Program-made: the position numbers and the translations under genes
Source of the DNA: Immundisolibacterales bacterium
Lineage (GTDB): Bacteria; Pseudomonadota; Gammaproteobacteria; HK1
Length of the DNA: 64,000 bases
Assembly (NCBI GenBank): GCA_026712715.1
Contig: JAPOPW010000030.1
Location: 62,001-126,000, forward strand
Direction: 5' to 3'
Notes under the pieces: model-generated
Told to the model about the DNA's origin: nothing
Database searches by the model: none
What the model saw: the letters and a program-made list of their open reading frames with translations, nothing else
Part shown: positions 45,458 to 52,683 of the stretch, piece by piece
How the letters are laid out: each line of letters begins with the position of its first letter
Numbering within the stretch: the first letter of the stretch is position 1

Positions 45458-45549
45458 CGTGGGCGCGTTCCTGGTGCCGACACTGCCCGCGATCATATCC
45501 CGAACCCGTTTCCCCTTGAATGGCGAGGGTTTCCGGACCGTGCCGGCGG

Positions 45550-45578
45550 TTGACGGACGAGCCCGTTGCGGCTACCTT
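45550..45578 (+). promoter_or_regulatory. candidate sigma-70 promoter of ilvB-ilvN
   Basis: TTGACG (45550-45555, five of six) is followed after exactly 17 bases by TACCTT (45573-45578, three of six). The start codon is about 110 bases further on. No leader peptide rich in Ile, Val or Leu could be recognised in the leader, so there is no sign of classical attenuation. Confidence 0.5.
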
Positions 45579-45686
45579 GCCGCGCCACTCGCGGGCGCTG
45601 ACGCAGGGCTGGCCGGGCGCCCCGCCACGACCGGCGATTGCCGGACCCGTTCCCGGCCGGCGGGCCGCACTCGAGAGGTGAGCCAG

Positions 45687-47390
45687 GTGGAGCTGACAGG
45701 CGCGGAGATCGTCGTCCGATTTCTCAAGGACCACGGGGTTCGGTACATATTCGGGTATCCCGGGGGCGCGGTCCTTCACATCTACGACGCGCTGTACAAG
45801 CAGAAGGACGTCGAGCACATCCTGGTGCGCCACGAACAGGGCGCGACCCACATGGCGGACGGCTACGCGCGGGTGACGGGCCGGGCCGGCGTCGTGCTCG
45901 TCACCTCCGGCCCGGGCGCGACCAACGCGGTGACCGGCATCGCCACCGCCCACATGGACTCCGCACCGATGGTGGTCATCACCGGTCAGGTGCCGCGTCA
46001 CGCGATCGGGAGCGACGCGTTCCAGGAAGTCGACTGCGTGGGCATCACCCGGCCCTGCGTCAAGCACAACTACCTCGTGAAGGACGCCGGCTCGCTCGCG
46101 CGCACGCTTCGCGAGGCGTTCTATGTCGCCGAGAGCGGCCGGCCGGGCCCGGTGGTCGTGGACATCCCCAAGGACGTGACCGCGGACCGCGCGTGGTACG
46201 AGTATCCGGCCGAGGTCGCGTTGCGTTCGTACAACCCGGTCTCGCGCGGCCATCCGAACCAGATCCGCCAGGCGGCGGACCTCATCGCGTCCGCCCGGCG
46301 GCCGATGATCTATACCGGCGGCGGAGTGGTGCTCGGCGATGCTTCGGAGCCGCTGGTCGAGCTCACCCGGATGCTCGGCTACCCCATCACCAATACGCTG
46401 ATGGGTCTTGGCGCGTACCCCGGCACGGACCCGCAGTTCGTCGGCATGCTGGGCATGCACGGAACCTACGAGGCCAACATGGCGATGCACGAGTGCGACG
46501 TGCTGATCGCCGTCGGTGCGCGCTTCGACGACCGGGTGGTGGGCGATCCGAAGAAGTTCTGTCCGCACGCCCGGATCGTGCACATCGACATCGATCCGTC
46601 GTCGATCTCGAAGACCATCCAGGTCGACGTTCCCATCGTGGGTCCCGTACGGAGCATCCTCGAGGATCTGCTCGTGGCGGTTCGCGAGAGCAACTCGCGC
46701 CCGGACGAGGCGGCCCTCGGCGCGTGGTGGAAGCGGATCGAAGGGTGGCGGGCGAACGACTGCCTGCGCTATGAGCGCGGGAGCGAGCTCATCAAGCCCC
46801 AGTACGTCATCGAGAAGCTCTACGAAGTGACCGGCGGCGAAGCGTTCGTCACCTCCGACGTCGGCCAGCACCAGATGTGGGCGGCGCAGTTCTACCCGTT
46901 CGACCGGCCCCGGCGCTGGGTGAACTCGGGAGGGCTCGGAACGATGGGGTTCGGCCTCCCGGCCGCGATGGGCGTCCAGTTCGCCTACCCGGATGCGCCG
47001 GTCGCGTGCATCACCGGGGAAGGGAGCATCGTGATGTGCATCCAGGAGCTTTCCTGCGCCAAGCAGTACCGGCTCCCGGTCAAGGTGGTGAACCTCAACA
47101 ACCGCTATCTCGGCATGGTGCGCCAGTGGCAGGAGGTCATGTACGAGAACCGCGAGTCGGAGTCCTATCTCGATTCGCTCCCCGACTTCGTCAAGCTCGC
47201 CGAGAGCTTCGGCCATGTCGGGATGCTGGTCGAGAGGCCGGGCGACGTCGAGGGGGCGCTGCGCGAGGCATTCGCGCTCGAGGACCGGCTCGTGTTCATG
47301 GACTTCATCACCGACCAGTCGGAGAACGTGTATCCGATGATGATGGCGGGGAAGGGCCAGACCGACATGGTCCTTCGCGAGCTCGCCTGA
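45687..47390 (+). CDS. ilvB: acetolactate synthase, large (catalytic) subunit
   Basis: A 567-residue thiamine-diphosphate enzyme that makes acetolactate and acetohydroxybutyrate for valine, leucine and isoleucine. It has the catalytic Glu in VRHEQGATHMADGYAR, the FAD-type central domain (GARFDDRVVGDPKKF), and the ThDP motif from GEGSIVMCIQEL to NLNNRYLGMVRQWQ. GTG 45687 is preferred because GAGAGG lies seven bases before it and VELTGAEI is the normal beginning; GTG 45678 is the alternative. ilvN follows after three bases. Confidence 0.95.
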   Translation: MELTGAEIVVRFLKDHGVRYIFGYPGGAVLHIYDALYKQKDVEHILVRHEQGATHMADGYARVTGRAGVVLVTSGPGATNAVTGIATAHMDSAPMVVITGQVPRHAIGSDAFQEVDCVGITRPCVKHNYLVKDAGSLARTLREAFYVAESGRPGPVVVDIPKDVTADRAWYEYPAEVALRSYNPVSRGHPNQIRQAADLIASARRPMIYTGGGVVLGDASEPLVELTRMLGYPITNTLMGLGAYPGTDPQFVGMLGMHGTYEANMAMHECDVLIAVGARFDDRVVGDPKKFCPHARIVHIDIDPSSISKTIQVDVPIVGPVRSILEDLLVAVRESNSRPDEAALGAWWKRIEGWRANDCLRYERGSELIKPQYVIEKLYEVTGGEAFVTSDVGQHQMWAAQFYPFDRPRRWVNSGGLGTMGFGLPAAMGVQFAYPDAPVACITGEGSIVMCIQELSCAKQYRLPVKVVNLNNRYLGMVRQWQEVMYENRESESYLDSLPDFVKLAESFGHVGMLVERPGDVEGALREAFALEDRLVFMDFITDQSENVYPMMMAGKGQTDMVLRELA

Positions 47391-47393
47391 ACC

Positions 47394-47885
47394 ATGCAGC
47401 GTCTCATTTCGATGCTCCTCGAGAACGAGCCGGGCGCGCTCGCCCGGGTCGCGGGGCTGTTCTCGGCCCGGGGCTACAACATCGAGTCGCTGAGCGTCGC
47501 GCCGACCGAAGACTCCACGATGTCGCGCCTCACCCTCGCAACGAGCGGCGACGACGCCGTGATCGAGCAGATCACCAAGCAGCTTCACAAGCTCGTCGAC
47601 GTCATCAAGCTGGTGGACCTCACCGACGGCCCCTTCGTCGAACGCGAGCTGATGCTCATCAAGGTTCGGGCGAGCGATCCCTGGCGCAACGAAGTGCGGC
47701 ACCTGACCGAGATATTCCGCGGCCGGATCCTCGACGTGGCCGGCGGGAGCTTCGTCATCGAGCTCACCGGGGCCCGGCAGAAGCTCGATGCGTTCGTCGA
47801 TGCGCTCGACGAGAAATGCATACTGGAGGTGGTGCGCTCCGGCGCCATGGGCGTCGGCCGCGGTGACCGGAGCCTGCGCGCCTGA
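47394..47885 (+). CDS. ilvN: acetolactate synthase, small (regulatory) subunit
   Basis: A 163-residue regulatory subunit with an N-terminal ACT domain (LLENEPGALARVAGLFSARGYNIESLSV, of which ENEPGALARV and GYNIESL are diagnostic) and the C-terminal domain from ERELMLIKV to ARQKLDAFVDAL. It activates the large subunit and confers valine feedback inhibition. It is also called ilvH in enterobacteria. After its stop 133 bases with no gene lead to the ilvC remnant. Confidence 0.95.
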   Translation: MQRLISMLLENEPGALARVAGLFSARGYNIESLSVAPTEDSTMSRLTLATSGDDAVIEQITKQLHKLVDVIKLVDLTDGPFVERELMLIKVRASDPWRNEVRHLTEIFRGRILDVAGGSFVIELTGARQKLDAFVDALDEKCILEVVRSGAMGVGRGDRSLRA

Positions 47886-48018
47886 TGGGGCGCGGAAGCC
47901 CCGCGCACGGCACCTCCCTACTCCGGCGCACCATCACCACCCGGCGCGGCGGCAAGGCCGCGGGCACCGTGCCCCGCTGCATGAACGCTCCGTGCCATCC
48001 TCCGGAGACTCGGACACG

Positions 48019-48426
48019 ATGAACATCCACTACGAGAAGGACGCCGATACCTCGGTCGTGCAGGGGCGCAAGGTCGCGGTCGCCGGCTACGGCTCCACGG
48101 GCCATGCGCACGCCGACGACCTGCGCGAGTCCCGAGTCGAGGTGGTGGTCGGGCTGTGCACCGGACCGGGCTCGGCCACGAAGGCGGAGGCGGCGGGCCC
48201 CGAGGTGGATGCGGTCGCGGAGGCGGCGGCGGCGAGCGACATCGTGATGATGCTCGCGCCCGACGAGCACCAGGCGCGGATCTGCGCCGAGAGCGTGGCC
48301 GGCCATGCCCGCGGGGGAGCGGCGCTCGCCTTCGCCCACGGCTTCGACCATGATCCGGCGGCCGGATCAGGCTATCTTTGGAGGTTCTCGCGGGAACCGG
48401 ACCGACCGTCTTCCAGGAGCGCATGA
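48019..48426 (+). pseudogene. ilvC: truncated ketol-acid reductoisomerase (ilvC, N-terminal third only)
   Basis: The first about 109 residues are clearly IlvC: MNIHYEKDAD, VAVAGYGSTGHAHADDLRES (Rossmann loop, where Gln normally follows GYGS), DIVMMLAPDEHQA and GGAALAFAHGF. After 48345 similarity ends abruptly. The frame runs on for 26 unrelated residues into the start of pssA. The normal protein has about 338 residues; the rest of the Rossmann domain and the whole knotted C-terminal domain with the Mg ligands are absent, so it cannot be active. The position between ilvN and pssA is the normal place of ilvC. A 17-base palindrome (48352-48368) lies just after the break. Confidence 0.85.
48352..48368. 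repeat. palindrome at the ilvC truncation point
   Basis: GATCCGGC-G-GCCGGATC is a perfect 8-bp inverted repeat around one base, located seven bases beyond the last codon that matches IlvC. It may be a mark of the deletion or chance in GC-rich DNA. Confidence 0.6.
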
Positions 48427-49190
48427 ACACGCACGGAAAGAAGCGCAGGGGCATCTACCTCCTGCCGAACCTGCTCACCACCGCCGCGCTGCTGAGCGGC
48501 TTCTACGCTATCTTCCTCGCGTTCCAGGGGCGATTCGAGGCGGGGGCGGTGGCGATCTTCGTCGCGATGGCGTTCGACTGGGCGGACGGCCGGATAGCGC
48601 GCATCACCGGTACGGAGAGCGCGTTCGGGGCCGAGTACGACAGCCTGTCCGACATGGTGGCGTTCGGAATCGCGCCGGTCGTGCTCGCGGCCGCGTGGTC
48701 GCTGGACTCGCTCGGCCGGGCGGGGTGGCTCGCGGGCTTCTGCTTCACCGCCGCGACCGCCCTTCGCCTCGCGCGGTTCAACACCCAGGTCGGCGTCGCG
48801 GACAAGCGCTATTTCCAGGGCCTGCCGTGCCCGGCCGCGGCCGCGGTGGTGGCGGGCCTGGTGTGGGTCGGGGTCGATCGGAGCTTCTCCGTCGGGAGCC
48901 TGGCGTGGGAGACCTTCGTCACGGTCATCCTGGCGAGCGTCCTCATGGTGAGCAAGATCCGCTATCGAAGCTTCAAGGAAGTCGACATCCGCGAGCGGAT
49001 CCACTTCGTGACCGTGCTCGCGCTGGTGCTCGCGCTCGCCCTGGTCGCGACCGATCCGGCCCTGCTGCTGTTCATGGGATTCACCTTGTACGCGTTGTCC
49101 GGCCCCGTCGAGACGCTGATTCAGGTACGACGGGCCCGCCGCCGCCGGAGGCTCGGCTCCGGCGGAAGGGTCCGCCGCCCGGACGCGTGA
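48423..49190 (+). CDS. pssA: CDP-diacylglycerol-serine O-phosphatidyltransferase
   Basis: A 255-residue membrane enzyme that makes phosphatidylserine, the precursor of phosphatidylethanolamine. The CDP-alcohol phosphotransferase motif is complete: DWADGRIAR, eight residues, G-x3-D-x3-D (in FGAEYDSLSDMVAFG). RGIYLLPNLLTTAALLSGFYA is the usual start and about seven helices follow. The ATG at 48423 follows CCAGGAGCGC. The ilvC remnant overlaps its first codons by four bases. In related genomes leuA often follows; here it is a uracil-DNA glycosylase gene. Confidence 0.93.
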   Translation: MNTHGKKRRGIYLLPNLLTTAALLSGFYAIFLAFQGRFEAGAVAIFVAMAFDWADGRIARITGTESAFGAEYDSLSDMVAFGIAPVVLAAAWSLDSLGRAGWLAGFCFTAATALRLARFNTQVGVADKRYFQGLPCPAAAAVVAGLVWVGVDRSFSVGSLAWETFVTVILASVLMVSKIRYRSFKEVDIRERIHFVTVLALVLALALVATDPALLLFMGFTLYALSGPVETLIQVRRARRRRRLGSGGRVRRPDA

Positions 49191-50062
49191 TCTCCGGCGC
49201 GGAGCGCCGCCGACTGCTCGCCCGGATGGGGATCGCGGTCTTCGTTCCGCGCGGCACCCCGGCACCTCCTCCGGCAAGCCTTCCTCCCGGTACGAGGGAG
49301 AGCGAGGGACACGTTGCGGCGACGGCCGCGGTCGATGAGGGCGAAGCCGCGGTCGCGGGTTCCGCCCCGGCGACCATGCCGGTCCCCGCCGGGGCGGGAA
49401 GCCTCGCCGGGGGGGATGCTCCGGCTCCGATCTCTCCCATTTCGACCCGGGCGCCGACACTGGCCGCGGGTCCGGGCGGACTTCCTTCGGTGTCCGCTCT
49501 CGGCTGGCCCGAGCTCGAGGCGGCGGTGACGAGCTGCGTCGCCTGTCCGCTGCACCTCGAGCGCCGGCGCACGGTGTTCGGCACCGGTGCGCGCGATGCC
49601 GACTGGCTGGTGATCGGGGAGGCGCCCGGGGCGAACGAGGACCGCCAGGGCGAACCCTTCGTGGGGCGTGCCGGGCGGCTCCTCAATGCCATGCTCCACG
49701 CCATCGGGCTCGCCCGCGAAGAGGTGTTCATCACCAATACGGTCAAGTGCCGCCCGCCCGGCAACCGCGATCCCCAGCCCGCGGAATCCGGGCGGTGCGG
49801 CCCGTACCTCGACCGGCAGATCGAGCTTCTCGCGCCACGGGTCATCCTCGCGGCGGGAAGGATCGCGGCGCAGACCCTCCTCGAGACCGATGCCCCCCTC
49901 GCCCGACTGCGGGGGCGCGAGCATTCCTGTCTGCGGGGCGGGCGTCGCGTTCCGGTCGTCGCCACCTACCATCCCGCCTATCTGCTGCGAAAGCCGATCG
50001 ACAAGCGCGCCGCCTGGGAGGACCTCTGTCTCGCACGTTCGATCGCGGCCCGGGCGTCGTAG
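49187..50062 (+). CDS. uracil-DNA glycosylase, family 4/5 type (Fe-S)
   Basis: A 291-residue protein. An N-terminal helix (RRRLLARMGIAVFVPRG) is followed by about 85 Pro/Ala/Gly-rich residues and then the catalytic domain. That has the iron-sulphur cysteines (CVACPLH, CRPPGNRDP, and a further Cys before GPYLDRQ), motif GEAPGANEDRQGEPFVGRAG (core GEAPGANED) and the HPAYLLR motif. It removes uracil from DNA. The GTG at 49187 overlaps the pssA stop. The long linker is unusual but open and rich in the local codons. Confidence 0.88.
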   Translation: MISGAERRRLLARMGIAVFVPRGTPAPPPASLPPGTRESEGHVAATAAVDEGEAAVAGSAPATMPVPAGAGSLAGGDAPAPISPISTRAPTLAAGPGGLPSVSALGWPELEAAVTSCVACPLHLERRRTVFGTGARDADWLVIGEAPGANEDRQGEPFVGRAGRLLNAMLHAIGLAREEVFITNTVKCRPPGNRDPQPAESGRCGPYLDRQIELLAPRVILAAGRIAAQTLLETDAPLARLRGREHSCLRGGRRVPVVATYHPAYLLRKPIDKRAAWEDLCLARSIAARAS

Positions 50063-50082
50063 GGCGCGCGTCCGCGCGTCCG

Positions 50083-50535
50083 ATGACCGCGGAGGATCTT
50101 CCGGCGGTGGTGGGAATCGAGTCCGCGGCCTACCCCTTTCCCTGGTCGGAACAGGTGTTCCGGAGCTGTCTGCGGGCCGGCTACGCGTGCCGGGTGGCGG
50201 CGGACGGCAGGTGCGTCCGGGGGTACGGGATCCTCTCCCTCGCGGCGAACGAGGCCCACCTCCTCAACCTTTGCATCGAACCCGCCGAGCATCGCCGCGG
50301 GTGGGGCGGGTGGCTCCTGCGCCATCTCCTCGGCGTGGCCCGGATTCGGCACGCGGAACGGATGTTCCTCGAGGTGCGGCCGTCGAACCGGGCGGCCGTG
50401 CGGCTGTACGAGAGCCATGGTTTCGTGCAGGTGGGGACCCGGCGGGGCTACTATCCGGCCGCGGAGGGAGGACGCGAGGATGCCCGTGTCTACGCGCTCT
50501 CGCTCCGGCCCGAAGCCTGGGCAACGGGATCATGA
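50083..50535 (+). CDS. rimI: ribosomal protein S18-alanine N-acetyltransferase RimI
   Basis: A 150-residue GNAT acetyltransferase. It has IESAAYPFPWSEQVFRSC at the start, the acetyl-CoA loop HRRGWGGWLLRHLL (R/Q-x-x-G-x-G/A pattern), EVRPSNRAAVRLYESHGF and the RRGYYPA tail, all RimI-specific. It acetylates the N terminus of S18. The ATG at 50083 is the only good start. The exonuclease gene that follows begins four bases before its stop. tsaB, the common partner, is not present. Confidence 0.9.
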   Translation: MTAEDLPAVVGIESAAYPFPWSEQVFRSCLRAGYACRVAADGRCVRGYGILSLAANEAHLLNLCIEPAEHRRGWGGWLLRHLLGVARIRHAERMFLEVRPSNRAAVRLYESHGFVQVGTRRGYYPAAEGGREDARVYALSLRPEAWATGS

Positions 50536-51332
50536 ACCAAGATCGGGACGGCGACTACTTCTTCGCGTTCGACGTCGAGACGGTCCCCGACGTCGACGCG
50601 GGCCGGCGGCTGTACGGTCTCGACGGCCTCGACGATACGGACGTCGCCAAGGCGATGCGCCACCTGCGCATGCAGGAGAGTGGCCGTGACTTCCTGCGCC
50701 TGTACCTGCACCGGGTGGTGGCGGTGTCGGGCGTGCTGCGCCTGCGATCGAGGTCCCGCGAGAACGACCGGATCCGGATCTGGTCCCTCGGCTCGCCGGA
50801 GTCGAGCGAGAAGAGGCTCATCGAATCCTTCTTCCAGATCGTGGACTCGCGCGCGCCGACCCTCATCACCTGGAACGGCGGCGGGTTCGATCTCCCGGTC
50901 CTGGTCTACCGAGCGCTTCATCACGGCGTCGGTTCGAAACGATACTTCGAGACCCGGGAGCCGGACTTTCGTTTCAACAACTACCTCAACCGCTACCACG
51001 AACGGCACACCGACCTCATGGACGTGTTCTCGGGGCACCAGGCCCGGGCCGCCGCCCCGCTCGACGAGCTGGCCCGCTTCCTCGGCCTGCCGGGCAAAGT
51101 CGGGATGCGGGGCGCGGACGTGGAAGGGCGGTACTTCGCCGGCGATCTGGACGCGATTCGCGCCTATTGCGAAGGGGACGCCCTCCTGACCTGGCTCGTC
51201 CACCTTCGGTTCGACCGGATCCGGGGCCGGCTCGACGACGAGGGGCTGGCCCACGAGCTGGCCCTCGTGCGCGAGGCGGTGCGGGATCGCGGCCATCTCG
51301 AGGCATTCGCGAACGTCGGTGAGCAGGGCTAG
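50532..51332 (+). CDS. predicted 3'-5' exonuclease related to PolB exonuclease domain
   Basis: A 266-residue DEDD-superfamily nuclease. The acidic residues appear in FAFDVETVPDVD (Exo I), TWNGGGFDLPVL (Exo II) and YCEGDALLTWLVHLRF (Exo III). It matches the stand-alone family annotated as predicted exonuclease similar to that of DNA polymerase B. Its cellular role is not established. It is part of a repair/RNA-modification run (udg, rimI, this gene, rlmD, mutL). The start overlaps rimI and its end overlaps rlmD by 14 bases. Confidence 0.85.
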   Translation: MNQDRDGDYFFAFDVETVPDVDAGRRLYGLDGLDDTDVAKAMRHLRMQESGRDFLRLYLHRVVAVSGVLRLRSRSRENDRIRIWSLGSPESSEKRLIESFFQIVDSRAPTLITWNGGGFDLPVLVYRALHHGVGSKRYFETREPDFRFNNYLNRYHERHTDLMDVFSGHQARAAAPLDELARFLGLPGKVGMRGADVEGRYFAGDLDAIRAYCEGDALLTWLVHLRFDRIRGRLDDEGLAHELALVREAVRDRGHLEAFANVGEQG

Positions 51333-52683
51333 GCGCCTTCCGCTGCCGCCGGAGCCGGTCGAGGTGGAGATCCGGCAGGTGGACGGGCGTGGGCGCGGGG
51401 TCGCGGACACCGGGGGACGGCGGCTGCGGGTGCCGGGAACGATTGCCGGCGAGCGGGTGCGGGTCCGCTATCGCCGGCGCACCAAGCGCGAGGACGAGGG
51501 CGAGCTGGTGGAGGTGCTCGCCCCGGCTCCGGAGCGGGTGGCGCCGCGCTGTCCGCACTTCCACGCGTGCGGAGGCTGCGATCGGCAGCATCTCGACCCG
51601 GACGCGGACCTCGAGGCGAAGGAGGCCGGGGTGCTTGCCGCTCTCGCCGCCGAAGGGGTGGTTCCCGAAAGGGTCGACCCCGCGATTCGGGGCCCGCGCT
51701 TCGGGTATCGGCGAAAGGCCCGGCTCGGCGTGCGCTTCGTGCCGGGAAAGGGAGGCGCGCTCGTCGGCTTCCGCGAGAAGTTCGGGAACCGGCTCGCCAT
51801 TCTCGACTCGTGCGCCGTGCTGCACCCTGCGGTGGGGCCGCGGGTGGGCGAGCTGCGGGCGCTCGTCGACTCGCTGGACGCGCGCGAGCGGATCCCCCAG
51901 ATCGAGTTCGCGGCGGGAGACGAGGCGGCGGTGCTCGTGTTCCGGCACCTCGACCCGCTCGGCGCCGCGGACACGAGCCGCCTGCGAAGCTTCGCGGCGG
52001 CGAGCGGTCTTCGCGTCGCGCTTCAGCCGGCGGGACCGGAGTCGGTCGTGCCGCTCGTCGGAGGACTCGACCTCTCCTATCGTCTCGACCGATTCGGGAT
52101 CGAGCTCGGATTCCATCCCCTCGACTTCGTGCAGGTGAACGCCGAGGTGAACGCCGCCCTCGTCGAACGGGCGGTCGCGGAGCTCCGGCCCGCGGGAAGG
52201 GTGCTGGACCTCTTCTCGGGAATCGGCAACTTCACCCTCGCGATCGCGTCCCGAGGGACGGCGGCAGGGGAGGAGCGAGCGGATCCCCTGCGCGTGACGG
52301 GGATCGAGGGAGATGCGAGGCTCGTCGAGCGGGCCCGGGCGAACGCGCGGCGCAACCGGCTCCGGAACGTGGACTTCGACGCGCTCGACCTCGCCGGCCC
52401 CGGTGCGCTCGCGGCCCGGCTCGCACGGGGGGTGGACCGGCTCCTGCTCGATCCCCCGCGAAGCGGAGCGGAAGAGGTCCTGGACGCGCTCGCGCCGCCG
52501 GGACCGGAGCGGATCGTCTACGTCTCGTGCCATCCTCCATCCCTCGCCCGCGACCTTGGCCGGCTCGTGCACGGACTCGGCTACCGGCTGAGCGCGCTCG
52601 CCCTCGCCGACATGTTTCCGCATACCTCCCACGTCGAGTCCGTCGCCACCCTGGTGCGCGGTTGCGGAGAGTCGTCCGGATGA
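51319..52683 (+). CDS. rlmD: 23S rRNA (uracil-1939-C5)-methyltransferase RlmD
   Basis: A 454-residue m5U methyltransferase. A TRAM domain (VEVEIRQVDGRGRGVAD) is followed by four iron-sulphur cysteines (C78, C84, C87 and C165, in CPHFHACGGCDRQ and LDSCAVLHP). The SAM site is RVLDLFSGIGNFTLAIA. The catalytic cysteine is in YVSCHPPSLARDL and the general base in HTSHVESVATL. The GTG start at 51319 lies within the end of the exonuclease gene, and the stop overlaps the mutL ATG. Confidence 0.94.
   Translation: MSRARRLPLPPEPVEVEIRQVDGRGRGVADTGGRRLRVPGTIAGERVRVRYRRRTKREDEGELVEVLAPAPERVAPRCPHFHACGGCDRQHLDPDADLEAKEAGVLAALAAEGVVPERVDPAIRGPRFGYRRKARLGVRFVPGKGGALVGFREKFGNRLAILDSCAVLHPAVGPRVGELRALVDSLDARERIPQIEFAAGDEAAVLVFRHLDPLGAADTSRLRSFAAASGLRVALQPAGPESVVPLVGGLDLSYRLDRFGIELGFHPLDFVQVNAEVNAALVERAVAELRPAGRVLDLFSGIGNFTLAIASRGTAAGEERADPLRVTGIEGDARLVERARANARRNRLRNVDFDALDLAGPGALAARLARGVDRLLLDPPRSGAEEVLDALAPPGPERIVYVSCHPPSLARDLGRLVHGLGYRLSALALADMFPHTSHVESVATLVRGCGESSG

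Noticed and set aside
45579-45686. Attenuator with leader peptide before ilvB
   Set aside because: GC-rich inverted repeats are present, but no short frame enriched in Ile, Val or Leu codons was found.
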